DNA of 54,153 bases from Pseudomonadota bacterium (GTDB lineage: Bacteria > Pseudomonadota > Gammaproteobacteria > Burkholderiales > Burkholderiaceae_C). The position numbers were made by a program, and so were the translations under genes. The DNA lies in assembly GCA_021816585.1 (NCBI GenBank), contig JAKAXL010000020.1:1-54153 (forward strand). Direction: 5' to 3'. The notes under the pieces were generated by a model, which was not told the DNA's origin, ran no database searches, and saw only the letters and a list, made by a program, of their open reading frames with translations. Position 1 is the first letter of the stretch. Every line of letters begins with the position of its first letter. This document shows positions 23,374 to 33,450 of the stretch, piece after piece.

Positions 23374-24543
23374 TCAGACAGTCAGGGACAATTCCTCGCT
23401 GCGCCTCGGCGGGTAGGTGTCCCAGCCCATGCACGCGGGGCAATGCCAGCAGTGGTTGCGCGCCTCGAAGCCGCAGGCGGCGCAGCGGTAGCGCTGGCGG
23501 TTGGCCAGCGCGCCGTCCAGCGCCTGGGCGACCGCGCTGCGCAGGGGCTCGTCGGCGCCGCCGGCGGCGGCCTGCTCGACGGCGCGGCTTGCCGCCAGCA
23601 GGCTGCGGTGGGCCTGCAGGTAGTGCAGGCTGAGGCGGCGGCGCTCCACGGCATCGGGCTCGAGTTGCAGCACGGCGTCGAGCAGGTCGATGGCCGGGGC
23701 CTCCTGCAGCTGCGTGCGCAACCAGTCGAGGCCGGCCTCGATCTGCCCGGTCTCGCGGTACAGCCGCGCGATGTCGGCGGCGACGATGGCGGTGAAGTCG
23801 GGGCGCAGCGTGGCGATGCGGCGAAGGTCGGCCAGCGCCTCCTCCGGGCGCCCCTGCTGCTGCGCCACCAGCGCACGCAGCTGCCACGGACGCACCGCCC
23901 GCGGGTCGGCGGCGCGGGCCTTGTCCAGCGAATCCAGCGCCGCGCTGAACTCGGTGTCGCGGCGCTGCAGCAGCGCGATCTCGCACCAGTAATGGGCGAT
24001 CTGCCGCGACCAGCTGCCGCCGCCCAGGCGTTCCAGGCGCTGCGCGATGTCGATCGCCGAGTTCCACTCGCGCGTGCGTTCGTGGATCTGCAGCAGCGCG
24101 GCAAGCGCCTCGGATTCGTAGGCGGTGCTGGTCAGCGCGGTGTAGACGGCCTCGGCGCGGTCCAGCAGGCCGGCCTTGAAGAAGTCCTGCGCCAGCGCGA
24201 CCTGCGCACGCTGTCGCTCGGCCGCCGGCAGGTCGGCGCGCGCCAGCAGGTTCTGGTGCACCCGCACCGCGCGCTCGTACTCGCCGCGGCGCCGGAACAG
24301 GTTGCCCAGCGCGAAGTGCAGGTCCACGGTCTCGGGGTCGGCGGTGACGGCTTCGATGAAGGCGTCGATGGCCTTGTCCTGCTGTTCGCTGAGCAGGAAG
24401 TTCAGGCCGCGGAAATACGCCAGCGACGCCGTGCTGCGGTTCTTGCCGTCACGCTTGAGCTGCAGCAGGTCCAGGCGCGAGGCGAGCCAGCCGAGGCCGA
24501 AGGTGACGGGCAGCGCCAGCAACCACCACAGCTCAAACTCCAT
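23374..24543 (-). CDS. lapB: Lipopolysaccharide assembly protein B
   Basis: LapB (YciM) is an inner-membrane adaptor that, in E. coli, directs FtsH to degrade LpxC and so balances LPS against phospholipid. The 389-residue product has an N-terminal membrane helix (FELWWLLALPVTFGLGWLAS), about nine TPR-like repeats, and a C-terminal rubredoxin-type metal knuckle with Cys354, Cys357, Cys368 and Cys371. FLLSEQQDKAIDAF and LGNLFRRRGEYERAVRVHQ are close to E. coli. ATG at 24543 is preferred; an ATG at 24555 would add four residues. It overlaps the end of lapA by 11 nt, suggesting translational coupling. Confidence 0.95.
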   Translation of the reverse strand: MEFELWWLLALPVTFGLGWLASRLDLLQLKRDGKNRSTASLAYFRGLNFLLSEQQDKAIDAFIEAVTADPETVDLHFALGNLFRRRGEYERAVRVHQNLLARADLPAAERQRAQVALAQDFFKAGLLDRAEAVYTALTSTAYESEALAALLQIHERTREWNSAIDIAQRLERLGGGSWSRQIAHYWCEIALLQRRDTEFSAALDSLDKARAADPRAVRPWQLRALVAQQQGRPEEALADLRRIATLRPDFTAIVAADIARLYRETGQIEAGLDWLRTQLQEAPAIDLLDAVLQLEPDAVERRRLSLHYLQAHRSLLAASRAVEQAAAGGADEPLRSAVAQALDGALANRQRYRCAACGFEARNHCWHCPACMGWDTYPPRRSEELSLTV

Positions 24544-24853
24544 CGGGCGTCCCATCGATCACGCCGGGGGTCGCCGCAGGCGGCGTGTCGGTCACGCCCG
24601 GCGCGACATCGGCCGGTTTCGCGACGGCCGCGCTGCTGCGTTGCAGCCGCCGCGCGCGCAGCCAGCCGGGCAGCATCACCGCGATGCCCAGCAGCGCGCC
24701 GAGCGCGAACGCGCACAGCAGCAGCACGAACAGCGGCGCACGCCACTGCGTGCCGAACAGCAGATGCAGATCGGTCGGCTCCAGGTTGTTCAGCGCAAGG
24801 CCGAACAACAGCAGGAACAGGATCAGGCGGACGAACCAGGTGAAGGCGCGCAT
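24533..24853 (-). CDS. lapA: Lipopolysaccharide assembly protein A (DUF1049)
   Basis: A 106-residue inner-membrane protein with two transmembrane helices (about residues 4-20 and 40-65) joined by a short loop with LNNLEPTDLHLLFG, then a basic RARRLQR and a Pro/Ala-rich cytoplasmic tail. This is the LapA/YciS pattern and it precedes lapB as in E. coli. ATG at 24853 was chosen because MRAFTWFVRLILFLLLF begins directly with the first helix; a start at 24883 would add ten residues. Confidence 0.88.
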   Translation of the reverse strand: MRAFTWFVRLILFLLLFGLALNNLEPTDLHLLFGTQWRAPLFVLLLCAFALGALLGIAVMLPGWLRARRLQRSSAAVAKPADVAPGVTDTPPAATPGVIDGTPDGV

Positions 24854-24924
24854 CGGATCGGGCGTGGCGAAAGGGCGCCGCACGCAGGCGGCAGCCCGGC
24901 CATTCTAGGCCGCGAAGGCAGCCC

Positions 24925-25233
24925 TCAGCGCTCGGAAGCCGCGGACGCCGGGTCGTCCCGATCGACCAGCATGCGCAGGGTCTTGCCGGGCTTGAAGTGC
25001 GGCATGCGCTTTTCCGGCACCACGACGCGCTCGCCGGAGCGCGGATTGCGCCCGATGCGCGCCGGCCGGTGGCTGACCGAGAAGCTTCCGAAGCCGCGGA
25101 TCTCGACGCGATGGCTGTTCTCCAGCGCATCCGACAGGGCGTCGAGGATGGTCTTCACCGCCAGCTCGGCATCGCGATGCGTGAGCTGCGCAAAGCGCGC
25201 CGCGAGCTGGTCCACGAGATCGGATCGGGTCAT
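24925..25233 (-). CDS. ihfB: Integration host factor subunit beta
   Basis: A 102-residue HU/IHF-family DNA-bending protein that pairs with IHF-alpha, encoded at the other end of this window. It starts [23 protein letters not shown] and carries the family signature ([18 protein letters not shown]) with the intercalating proline arm R-NP, then [16 protein letters not shown]. It follows rpsA, as in enterobacteria, where rpsA-ihfB-lapA-lapB is also the order. A terminator-like hairpin precedes it, so part of its expression may depend on readthrough from rpsA. Confidence 0.96.
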   Translation of the reverse strand: MTRSDLVDQLAARFAQLTHRDAELAVKTILDALSDALENSHRVEIRGFGSFSVSHRPARIGRNPRSGERVVVPEKRMPHFKPGKTLRMLVDRDDPASAASER

Positions 25234-25280
25234 GGTCGGAGGAGATTCGCTGCGGGGACGATGCGGTGGGGCCGCTCAGG

Positions 25281-25315
25281 AAAAGCGGCGCGTCGGCCTG
25301 GGGCCTCGGCGCCGC
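25281..25315 (-). terminator. Terminator-like hairpin between rpsA and ihfB
   Basis: On the minus strand GCGGCGC (25315 to 25309) pairs with GCGCCGC (25291 to 25285). An inner GGCC/GGCC pair sits above a 3x3 internal loop, and TTTT follows directly. It lies 46 nt after the rpsA stop and 48 nt before ihfB, and would give partial termination. Confidence 0.6.
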
Positions 25316-25360
25316 GCATGGCAGGGCGGGGGCGCAGGCCGCGGCCCGCGCCCCACGCGC

Positions 25361-27073
25361 TCACTCCTGGCCCTGGTTGTCCAGCTTCGCGCGCAGCAGC
25401 GCGCCCAGGCTGGTGGTGCCGGTGGCCTCGCGCTGCTCGCTGGCGAGCCGGCTCAGCGCCTCCTGCTGGTCCGCGCTGTCCTTGGCCTTCACCGAAAGCT
25501 GGATGCTGCGGTTCTTGCGGTCGATGTTGATCACCAGCGCGGTGACCTCGTCGCCGTCCTTCAGCAGGTTGCGGGCGTCCTCGACGCGGTCGCGCGAGAT
25601 CTCGGAGGCACGCAGGTAGCCTTCGACGTCGTTGCCGAGGTCGATCACCGCGCCCTTCGCGTCGACCGACTTGACCGTGCCGGTGACGACCTTGCCCTTG
25701 TCGTTGATGGCGGCGAAGTTCATGAACGGGTCGCCTTCCATCTGCTTGATGCCCAGCGAGATGCGCTCACGCTCGATGTCGATGCCCAGCACCACGGCCT
25801 CGACGTCCTGGCCCTTCTTGTAGTTGCGCACCGCGGCCTCGCCGGCTTCGCTCCACGACAGGTCGGACATGTGCACCAGGCCGTCGATGCCCCCGGGCAG
25901 GCCGATGAACACGCCGAAGTCGGTGATCGACTTCACCGGGCCGCTGACGCGATCGCCGCGGTTGTGGTTGGAGGCGAACTCCTCCCACGGATTCGGGCGG
26001 CACTGCTTCATGCCCAGGCTGATGCGGCGACGGTCCTCGTCGATCTCCAGCACCTGCACCTCGACTTCGTCGCCGAGCTGCACGACCTTGCTCGGCGCCA
26101 CGTTCTTGTTGGTCCAGTCCATCTCGGACACGTGCACCAGGCCTTCGATTCCGGGCTCGATCTCGACGAAGGCGCCGTAGTCGGTCAGGTTGGTGACCTT
26201 GCCGAACAGGCGGGTGCCCGACGGGTAGCGACGCGACACGCCGACCCACGGATCGTCGCCCATCTGCTTCAGGCCCAGCGACACGCGGTTCTTCTCGGCG
26301 TCGTACTTGAGCACCTTGGCGTCGAGCTCCTGGCCCGGGGTGACCACCTCGCTGGGGTGGCGCACGCGGCGCCAGGCCAGGTCGGTGATGTGCAGCAGGC
26401 CGTCGATCCCGCCGAGGTCGACGAAGGCGCCGTAGTCGGTGATGTTCTTGACCACGCCGTGCACGATCTGGCCTTCGCGCAGGTTCTCCAGCAGCTTGGC
26501 GCGTTCCTCGCCCTGGCTGGCCTCGACCACGGCGCGGCGCGACAGCACGACGTTGTTGCGCTTGCGGTCGAGCTTGATGACCTTGAACTCGAGGGTCTTG
26601 CCCTCGAAGGGGGTGGTGTCCTTCACCGGACGCGTGTCGAGCAGCGAGCCCGGCAGGAAGGCGCGGATGCCGTTGATCATCACGGTCAGGCCGCCCTTGA
26701 CCTTGCCGGTCACGGTGCCGCTGACGAACTCGCCGGACTCCAGCGCCTTCTCCAGGGACATCCAGGAGGCCAGGCGCTTGGCCTTGTCGCGCGACAGCAT
26801 GGTGTCGCCGTAGCCGTTCTCGAGGGCGTCGATGGCCACCGACACGAAGTCGCCGACCTGCACCTCGATGTCGCCGTGGTCGTTCTTGAACTCGTCGATC
26901 GGGATGTACGCGTCGGACTTCAGCCCGGCGTTGACGATGACGAAATTGGGGTCGACACCGACGACTTCGGCCGTGATGACCTCACCGGTGCGCATATCGC
27001 GCGTCTTCAGCGATTCCTCGAAGAGGGCGGCGAAGGATTCACCCGGCGTACCGGTGCTGGGGTTGACAGACAT
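25361..27073 (-). CDS. rpsA: 30S ribosomal protein S1
   Basis: S1 binds mRNA leaders and helps the 30S subunit start on structured or weak sites. The 570-residue product has six S1 (OB-fold) domains; repeats such as [26 protein letters not shown] and [13 protein letters not shown] mark domains 3-5, each followed by ISLGMKQ-type ends. Domains 1-2 bind the ribosome in E. coli. ATG at 27073 gives the usual opening ([11 protein letters not shown]). The start lacks a good Shine-Dalgarno and is flanked by small hairpins. Transcription probably begins inside the upstream cmk sequence. Confidence 0.98.
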   Translation of the reverse strand: MSVNPSTGTPGESFAALFEESLKTRDMRTGEVITAEVVGVDPNFVIVNAGLKSDAYIPIDEFKNDHGDIEVQVGDFVSVAIDALENGYGDTMLSRDKAKRLASWMSLEKALESGEFVSGTVTGKVKGGLTVMINGIRAFLPGSLLDTRPVKDTTPFEGKTLEFKVIKLDRKRNNVVLSRRAVVEASQGEERAKLLENLREGQIVHGVVKNITDYGAFVDLGGIDGLLHITDLAWRRVRHPSEVVTPGQELDAKVLKYDAEKNRVSLGLKQMGDDPWVGVSRRYPSGTRLFGKVTNLTDYGAFVEIEPGIEGLVHVSEMDWTNKNVAPSKVVQLGDEVEVQVLEIDEDRRRISLGMKQCRPNPWEEFASNHNRGDRVSGPVKSITDFGVFIGLPGGIDGLVHMSDLSWSEAGEAAVRNYKKGQDVEAVVLGIDIERERISLGIKQMEGDPFMNFAAINDKGKVVTGTVKSVDAKGAVIDLGNDVEGYLRASEISRDRVEDARNLLKDGDEVTALVINIDRKNRSIQLSVKAKDSADQQEALSRLASEQREATGTTSLGALLRAKLDNQGQE

Positions 27074-27077
27074 GGAT

Positions 27078-27108
27078 GGACTTTCTCGTCCGCGGCGGGG
27101 AACCGCGG
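27078..27108 (-). promoter_or_regulatory. Structured translation start of rpsA
   Basis: Just before the rpsA ATG the message can form CCGCGG/CCGCGG (27108-27090) and, next to it, GGAC/GTCC (27091-27078). There is no AGGAG-type site. E. coli rpsA likewise lacks a canonical site and is autoregulated by S1 through leader hairpins; the same logic here is inference. Confidence 0.4.
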
Positions 27109-27150
27109 GGTTGGTGGCAAGGCCCGGGCCGCGGCGTTGCGCCGCTCGGC

Positions 27151-29139
27151 TCAGGTTCGTTCGCGCCACCACTGCACCACGCGGGCCACCGTCGAATCGA
27201 CGTCCAGCTCCGCGTTGTCCAGCGGCAACGCATCGGGCGCGGCGGCAAGCGCCGCGACGCTGCGCGACGAATCACGCAGGTCGCGCGCCGTCAAGTCGCG
27301 CAAAACATTCTGTAGTGTAGTTGAAATGCCCTGGCAAATCAATTGCTTATACCGGCGCTCCGCGCGGGTTTGCGCGCTCGCGGTGAGGAACACCTTCAAT
27401 CCGGCATCGGGAAACACCACGGTGCCCATGTCGCGGCCATCGGCGACCAGTCCCGGGGCGCGGCGCTGCGCACGCTGCAGGTCCAGCAGCGCCTCGCGCA
27501 GTCGCGGCAGCGCAGCGATGGCGGAGGCCGCGCTGCCGACGCGCTCGCTGCGCAGTTCCGGGGTCACGTCGTCGCCGTCCAGCAGCACGCGGCCGTCGAG
27601 CCACGCCACCGGCAGCTCGCGCGCCAGCGCCGCCAGCGCGGCTTCGTCGTCCAGCGCGACGCCGCGGCGCAGCGCCTGCAGCGCGGCGGCGCGGTACAGG
27701 CTGCCGGAGTCGAGCACGCGAAAGCCCAGCGTCGCGGCGACGCGCGCCGCCAGCGTGCCCTTGCCCGAGGCCGTGGGGCCGTCGATGGCCAGCACCGGCA
27801 CCGGGCGCGTCACCTGCGCGAAGGCGCGAAAGTAGCCGGGGAAGGTCTTGCGCACGCAGTCCGGATCCTCGATGCGCAGGTCGACCGGGCCGAAGCTGGC
27901 CAGGGAGAAGCACATGGCCATGCGGTGGTCGTCGTAGGTGGCGATGCTGGCGCCGCGCCAGGCGGCGTCGTCCATCGGCCACACGCGCAGCCAGTCGTCG
28001 CCGGCCTCGGCCCGCGCACCCAGCTTGCGCAACTCGGTGAGCATGGCGTGGATGCGGTCGGTCTCCTTCACGCGCCAGCTGGCGATTCCGGTGAGCAGGG
28101 TGGGGGAGTCGGCGAACAGCGCCGTCACCGCCAGGGTCATGGCCGCATCGGGAATCGCCAGGCAGTCGATCTCGCCGCCGCGCAGGCGCCGCGATCCGGG
28201 CTGCAATCCGCAGGCCTCGATCCAGCCCGGCCCCCATTCGATGCGGGCACCCAGGCGCTGCAGCACGCGCGCGAACTCGACGTCGCCCTGCACGCTGTCG
28301 GCGTCCACCCCCTGCACGCGCACCGCGCCGCCGCGGCCGTGCAGGCCGCCGAGCGCGCCGGCGGCCAGGAAGTAGGAGGCCGACGACGCGTCGCCCTCGA
28401 CGCGCAGGCTGCCGGGGCTGCGCAGCGAGGAGCCGGCGGGGATCACGAAACGCTGCCAGTCCTGCTGCCGGACCCGCACGCCGAAGCGCTGCAGCAGCTG
28501 CAGGGTCAGCGCGACGTAGGGACGCGAGATCAGCGTGCCTTCGACCTCCACGTCGATGTCGCGCTCGCCCGCCAGCAGCGGCAGCGCCAGCAGCAGTGCG
28601 GTGAGAAACTGGCTGGACACGTCGCCGCGCACCCGCAGCGCCTGCTGCACGCGCGGCCGGCCCTCGCCGATGCGCAACGGCGGGTAGCCCGGGTTGCCGA
28701 GATAATCGACGACGCAGCCGATGGCGCGCAGCGCGTCGACGAGGTCGCCGATCGGACGCTCGTGCATGCGCGCGACGCCGCGCAGCGTGTAGTCGCCGCC
28801 GAGCAGCGCCAGCGCGGCGGTCAGCGGGCGCACCGCGGTCCCGGCGTTGCCCAGGAACAGTTCACCGTCGCGCCGCGGCAGGCGCGCGCCGCAGCCGTGC
28901 ACGACCACCGTGGCGGCCGGGTCGGCGGGGTCGCCGTCGATGCGCACGCCGAGCTGGCGCAATGCGGCCAGCATGACCCGCGTGTCGTCGGAATCGAGCA
29001 GCCCCGGCAATGCGGTGGCGCCGTCGGCCAGCGCCGACAGCAGCAGCACGCGGTTGGAGATGCTCTTCGAGCCGGGAAGGCTCACGCTGCCCGCGGCGCC
29101 GATCAGCGGCGGCAGGTCGATGCAATCAGCTTGCGTCAT
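27151..29139 (-). CDS. aroA-cmk: Fused EPSP synthase - cytidylate kinase
   Basis: One uninterrupted 662-residue frame joins two enzymes. Residues 1 to about 440 are 3-phosphoshikimate 1-carboxyvinyltransferase: [10 protein letters not shown] (Lys25, Arg30), [27 protein letters not shown], and KETDRI. Residues about 446-662 are CMP/dCMP kinase: P-loop GPTASGKGT (454-462, Lys460), [30 protein letters not shown], and [12 protein letters not shown]. The join ([18 protein letters not shown]) has no linker to speak of. In most bacteria aroA and cmk are separate adjacent genes in this order; the fused form is known in some Burkholderiales. The 3' part of the cmk region is AT-rich and contains a promoter-like sequence for rpsA. 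The start overlaps tyrA by 14 nt. Confidence 0.95.
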   Translation of the reverse strand: MTQADCIDLPPLIGAAGSVSLPGSKSISNRVLLLSALADGATALPGLLDSDDTRVMLAALRQLGVRIDGDPADPAATVVVHGCGARLPRRDGELFLGNAGTAVRPLTAALALLGGDYTLRGVARMHERPIGDLVDALRAIGCVVDYLGNPGYPPLRIGEGRPRVQQALRVRGDVSSQFLTALLLALPLLAGERDIDVEVEGTLISRPYVALTLQLLQRFGVRVRQQDWQRFVIPAGSSLRSPGSLRVEGDASSASYFLAAGALGGLHGRGGAVRVQGVDADSVQGDVEFARVLQRLGARIEWGPGWIEACGLQPGSRRLRGGEIDCLAIPDAAMTLAVTALFADSPTLLTGIASWRVKETDRIHAMLTELRKLGARAEAGDDWLRVWPMDDAAWRGASIATYDDHRMAMCFSLASFGPVDLRIEDPDCVRKTFPGYFRAFAQVTRPVPVLAIDGPTASGKGTLAARVAATLGFRVLDSGSLYRAAALQALRRGVALDDEAALAALARELPVAWLDGRVLLDGDDVTPELRSERVGSAASAIAALPRLREALLDLQRAQRRAPGLVADGRDMGTVVFPDAGLKVFLTASAQTRAERRYKQLICQGISTTLQNVLRDLTARDLRDSSRSVAALAAAPDALPLDNAELDVDSTVARVVQWWRERT
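27314..27342 (-). promoter_or_regulatory. Promoter candidate for rpsA inside cmk
   Basis: On the minus strand TTGATT (27342 to 27337) is followed after exactly 17 nt by TACACT (27319 to 27314), in an AT-rich island of an otherwise GC-rich gene. A start near 27307 gives an rpsA leader of about 235 nt. E. coli rpsA also has promoters within cmk. Confidence 0.65.
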
Positions 29140-30061
29140 CGGCGGGGGAGGGAGAAGCCCAGTCCTGGCGTGCCTGGCTGGCCTGGCGCACCAGGGACTC
29201 CAGCACGTTCCAGTTGCCCTGCCGCAGCTGGGCCTCGAAGCCGGCGAGGGCCTGCTTGAACATCTGCAACTGCTGCAGCACCTCGGCCGAGTTGGCCTGG
29301 AACACGTCGCGCCACATCGTCGGGTCGCTGCCGGCGATCCGTGTGAAATCGCGGAAGCCCGGGCCGGCCAGTTGCAGGAAGCCGGGGCCGCGCGGCTGGC
29401 GCGCCACGGCGTACACGTAGGCGAAGGCGAGCAGGTGCGGCAGGTGGCTGACCGCGGCGAAGGCCGCGTCGTGCTCGGACGGACTCATCACCGAGACCAC
29501 GCCGCCCAGCGCCTCCCAGACCTGGGTGGCGGCATCGACGAAGCGCGACGGGTTGTCCTCCAGCGGCGTGACGATGACGCGGCGGCCGTCGAACAGCGTG
29601 GTCTGCGCATGCTGCACGCCGCTGCGCTCGCTGCCGGCGATCGGATGGCAGGGCACGAACTGCAGCGCGGCCTTGCCCAGTGCGTCGCGCGCGGCCTCGG
29701 CGACGTCGGCCTTGGTGCTGCCCACGTCCATCAGCAGGGCGCTGTCGCCCAGGCCGAGCCGGATCTGCCGCAGCAGGGGGCCGATCGCAGCCACCGGCAC
29801 GGCCAGCACGACCAGGTCGGCCCCGGTGGACGCCTGCAGCGCCGAATCCGCGCCGCGGTCGATGACCCCGGCGGCGATCGCCGCCTTGATGGTCGACGGG
29901 GATTTGCTGTATCCCACCACCTCGCGCGCCAGCGCGGCGCGCTTGGCCGCCAGCGCGAAGGATCCGCCCAGCAGTCCGACGCCCAGCACCGCCAGGCGCT
30001 GGAACTGCGGACGCAGGCCGGCCGCGCCGGCGGCCGATGGCGAGGGGTTGCGCGAGGCCAC
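29126..30061 (-). CDS. tyrA: Prephenate dehydrogenase
   Basis: TyrA oxidatively decarboxylates prephenate to 4-hydroxyphenylpyruvate on the way to tyrosine. The 311-residue product opens, after about 20 residues, with the NAD-binding [14 protein letters not shown]. It contains the TyrA markers [22 protein letters not shown], the catalytic-His region [11 protein letters not shown], and [18 protein letters not shown]. It is a monofunctional dehydrogenase without chorismate mutase or ACT domains. Translation appears to start with GTG. It begins 12 nt after hisC and its 3' end overlaps aroA. Confidence 0.95.
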   Translation of the reverse strand: MASRNPSPSAAGAAGLRPQFQRLAVLGVGLLGGSFALAAKRAALAREVVGYSKSPSTIKAAIAAGVIDRGADSALQASTGADLVVLAVPVAAIGPLLRQIRLGLGDSALLMDVGSTKADVAEAARDALGKAALQFVPCHPIAGSERSGVQHAQTTLFDGRRVIVTPLEDNPSRFVDAATQVWEALGGVVSVMSPSEHDAAFAAVSHLPHLLAFAYVYAVARQPRGPGFLQLAGPGFRDFTRIAGSDPTMWRDVFQANSAEVLQQLQMFKQALAGFEAQLRQGNWNVLESLVRQASQARQDWASPSPADDAS

Positions 30062-30073
30062 GGCGGGCGCGAC

Positions 30074-31207
30074 TCAGGCCTGCGCGGCCAGCGCGTGGCG
30101 CAGCGCGTCCAGGCAGCGCCGGTTCTCGTCGGCGGTTCCGACCGAGATGCGCAGCCAGCGCCCCAGCCCGTAGTTGTCCACCGGACGCACGATCACCCCC
30201 TGCGCCAGCATGGCCCGTGCCACGCGCCCGCCCGCGGCCTCGTCGTCGCCGACCCGCACCAGCACGAAATTGCCGTGCGAGGCCACGCGCTCGAGTCCGA
30301 GTTCGTCGATTCCGGCCTCGAGCTGGCGCATGCCGGCGCGGTTGAGTTCGACCGATCGGCGCACGAAATCCTGGTCACCCAGCGCCGCCAGCGCCGCGGC
30401 CTGCGCCAGCGTGCCCGTGTTGAAGGCCGAGCGCACGCGGTTCAGCACGTCGCCCAGCGCCGGCTGCACCGCGCAGTAGCCGATGCGCAAGCCCGCCAGC
30501 CCGTAGGCCTTGGAGAAGGTGCGCGAGACCACCAGGTTGGGGTGGCGGCGCAGCAACTCGATGCTCGTGCGCTGCAGCGACTCGTCGAGGTACTCGACGT
30601 AGGCCTCGTCGAGCACCACCACGACGCCCGGCGGCACGCTGCGCATGAACGCGTCGATCTGCTGCGGGCTCGCCAGCGTGCCGGTGGGGTTGTTCGGATT
30701 GGCGACGTACACCAGGCGCGTCGACGCCTCGATGGCGGCGGCCATGGCCGGCAGGTCGTGCCCGAAATCGCGCGCCGGCACCACGATGTGGCGCGCACCG
30801 CGCTGCTGCACCGCCGACGCGTAGACGACGAAGCCGTACTGCGAGTACACGCAGGAGTCGCCCTCGGCCAGCAGCGCGCGTGCCGCCATCTCGAGGATGT
30901 CGCTGGAGCCGTGCCCGAGCACGATCCACGACGCGTCCACCCCGAGTCGCGCGGCCAGCGCGGCGCGCAGCGCGAAGGCGTCGTTGTCGGGGTAGCGCGG
31001 CGCGTCGAGCGCGGCCTCGGCCATGGCCCGGCGGGCGGCCGGGGACATGCCCAGCGGGTTCTCGTTCGACGCCAGCTTGACGATGCCCTGCGGGTCGAGG
31101 CCGAATTCACGGGCGACCTCGGAGATCGGGCGACCGCCGACGTAGGGTTGGATGCTGCGCACCGAGGGGGTGCCCCAGCTGGAGTTTTCGCGGACTTCGG
31201 AAGACAT
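30074..31207 (-). CDS. hisC: Histidinol-phosphate / aromatic aminotransferase
   Basis: A 377-residue PLP enzyme of aminotransferase class I. It has KLASNENPLG near the N-terminus, GHGSSDILEM, PNNPTGT, DEAYVEY, and the PLP-lysine motif SRTFSKAYGLAGLRIGY, ending with LRISVGT. This is HisC. Its place between pheA and tyrA, away from other his genes, suggests it serves as the aromatic aminotransferase of phenylalanine and tyrosine synthesis. Burkholderiales often carry a second hisC in the his operon; which one is used for histidine cannot be judged here. Confidence 0.93.
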   Translation of the reverse strand: MSSEVRENSSWGTPSVRSIQPYVGGRPISEVAREFGLDPQGIVKLASNENPLGMSPAARRAMAEAALDAPRYPDNDAFALRAALAARLGVDASWIVLGHGSSDILEMAARALLAEGDSCVYSQYGFVVYASAVQQRGARHIVVPARDFGHDLPAMAAAIEASTRLVYVANPNNPTGTLASPQQIDAFMRSVPPGVVVVLDEAYVEYLDESLQRTSIELLRRHPNLVVSRTFSKAYGLAGLRIGYCAVQPALGDVLNRVRSAFNTGTLAQAAALAALGDQDFVRRSVELNRAGMRQLEAGIDELGLERVASHGNFVLVRVGDDEAAGGRVARAMLAQGVIVRPVDNYGLGRWLRISVGTADENRRCLDALRHALAAQA

Positions 31208-31246
31208 GGTCGGAACGGGTTGCGGGCTGCGGCGCGGCTCGGCGTC

Positions 31247-32341
31247 TCAGTCCTGGCGGATCGGGTAGGAACCCAGGTTCTTGAAAAAGGCGCAATGCGC
31301 GCGCAAGGCCGCCAGCGCGGCGGCCACCGGCGGGTCCTCGGCGTGGCCTTCGAGGTCGACGTAGAACATGTATTCCCAGGCTCCGGAGCGGGCAGGGCGC
31401 GACTCGAAGCGGCTCATGCTGACGCCATGCGCGGCCAGCGGCTGCAGCATCGCCACCACCGCGCCGGCCACGTTGGGTACCGCCAGGATCAGGCTGGTGC
31501 GGTCGTGGCCGGTGCTGGCCGGGGTTTCCGCGCCGAGCACGACGAAGCGGGTGCGGTTGCCGATCTCGTCCTGGATGCGCGTGGCGGCCAGTTGCAGACC
31601 GTACAGCCGCGCCGCGTGCTCGCCGGCGATCGCCGCCAGCGTGTCGTCCTGCGCGGCCAGGCGCGAGGCTTCGGCGTTGCTGGCCACGGCGCGCCGTTCG
31701 ACGCCCGGCAGATGGGTGTCCAGCCACTGCCGGCATTGCGACAGCGCCTGCGGGTGCGCCAGCACCGCGCGCAGGCCCTGCAGCTCCGGGCGCAGGCGCA
31801 GCAGGTTGTGGTGGATGGGCAGGCTGATCTCGCCGCAGATGTGCACCGGCAGCGACAGCAGCAGGTCCAGCGTGCGCGCCACCGCGCCCTCGGTGGAGTT
31901 CTCGATGGGCAGCACGGCGTGGCTGCAGGCGCCGCCGAGTTGCCCGCGCACCACCTCGTCGAGGTCGGCGCAGGGCACGAACTCGCAGCCGGCGCCGAAG
32001 AAGCGGCGCGCCGCCGCCTCGGTGTAGGTGCCGGCCGGCCCCAGGTAGGCGACGCGCTGCGTGGCCTCCAGCGCGCGGCAGGCCGACATGATCTCGGTCC
32101 ACACCGCCGCCAGGCTGGTGTCGCGCAACGGGCCCGCATTGGCTTGCTGCACCTTGCGCACGACAGCCAGTTCGCGCTCCGGGCGGAACACCGGCAGACC
32201 CAGCTGGTGCTTGTGCTCGCCGATGCGCTGCGCCAGCCGCGCGCGGCGGTTCAGCAGCTCGAGGATCTCGCGGTCGATGGCGTCGATCTGGTCGCGCAGC
32301 GGCGCCAGCACGGCATCGGAAGGGGCGGTTTCGGAACTCAT
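31247..32341 (-). CDS. pheA: Chorismate mutase / prephenate dehydratase (P-protein)
   Basis: A 364-residue bifunctional enzyme that turns chorismate into phenylpyruvate. An AroQ chorismate mutase domain (LRDQIDAIDREILELLNRRARLA, residues about 15-37, through ERE and the SACRALE helix) occupies roughly residues 1-90. The prephenate dehydratase domain follows (VAYLGPAGTYTEAAA; VLPIENSTEGAV; IGNRTRFVVLG with the catalytic Thr). The C-terminal ACT domain, the phenylalanine sensor, has ESRPARSGAWEYMFYVD. The order serC-pheA-hisC-tyrA-aroA places successive steps of aromatic synthesis together. Confidence 0.96.
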   Translation of the reverse strand: MSSETAPSDAVLAPLRDQIDAIDREILELLNRRARLAQRIGEHKHQLGLPVFRPERELAVVRKVQQANAGPLRDTSLAAVWTEIMSACRALEATQRVAYLGPAGTYTEAAARRFFGAGCEFVPCADLDEVVRGQLGGACSHAVLPIENSTEGAVARTLDLLLSLPVHICGEISLPIHHNLLRLRPELQGLRAVLAHPQALSQCRQWLDTHLPGVERRAVASNAEASRLAAQDDTLAAIAGEHAARLYGLQLAATRIQDEIGNRTRFVVLGAETPASTGHDRTSLILAVPNVAGAVVAMLQPLAAHGVSMSRFESRPARSGAWEYMFYVDLEGHAEDPPVAAALAALRAHCAFFKNLGSYPIRQD

Positions 32342-32363
32342 GCTTGGACGGCTTCGCGGGGGA

Positions 32364-33450
32364 TCAGTGCGTGCGCTCGAATTCGCGCATGTAGTCGACC
32401 AGCGCGCGCACGCCGGCCTCGGGCATCGCGTTGTACAGGCTCGCGCGCATGCCCCCGACCGACTTGTGGCCCTTGAGCTGCAGCAGCCCGTGGCTGCGCG
32501 CGCCCGCCAGGAAGGCGGCGTCGAGCGCCGGGTCGCGCAACTGGAACGGCACGTTCATGCGCGAGCGCGCGGTCCGCGCGACGCGGTTGCCGTACAGGGA
32601 CGAGGAGTCGATGCATTCGTACAGCATCGCGGCCTTGCGCCGGTTGCGCTCGGCCATCGCCTGCACCCCCTGCAGCTCGCCCTCGCGCTGGCGTCGGATC
32701 CACTGCAGCACCAGCCCGGCCATGTAGATGGCGTAGGTCGGCGGCGTGTTGAACATCGAGGAGTTGGCCGCGAGCAGCGCATAGTCGAAGGCGCTCGGGC
32801 ACGCGGCCAGCGCCCGGCCGAGCAGGTCGCGGCGCACGATCACCAGGGTCAGCCCGGCAGGGCCGATGTTCTTCTGCGCGCCGGCGTAGATGCAGCCGTG
32901 CGCGGCGACGTCCAGCGGGCGCGACAGCACGCTCGAGGACATGTCGGCCACCAATGGCGGCGCGAAGCCGGTGGGCACGAAGTGGAACTCGACGCCGTCG
33001 ATGGTCTCGTTGCCGCAGTAGTGCAGGTAGGCCGCGTCGTCGCGCACGCGCCAGCCCGCCGGGTCGGGGATGTCGAGGAAGCCGCCTTCCGGCTTCGCCG
33101 CCACCTGCACGTCGCAGTACTTGTGCGCCTCGCGCTCGCTCTTGCTCGACCACGAACCGGTGACCACGTAGTCCGCGCGCGTGCCGCGCGACAGGTTCAG
33201 CGGCACCAGCGCGTTCTGCGCCAGCGCGCCGCCCTGCATGAACAGCACCGCGTAGTCCTGCGGCACCCCGAGGAGTTCGCGCAGATCGTGCTCGGCGTCG
33301 TGCAGGATGCGGCCGAAGGATTCGCCGCGATGGCTCATCTCCATCACGCTCATGCCGCTGCCGTGCCAGTCGAGCATCTCCTCGGCGGCCTGGCGCAGCA
33401 CCTCCTCCGGCATGGTGGCCGGACCGGCGGAGAAGTTGTAGGGACGGCGA

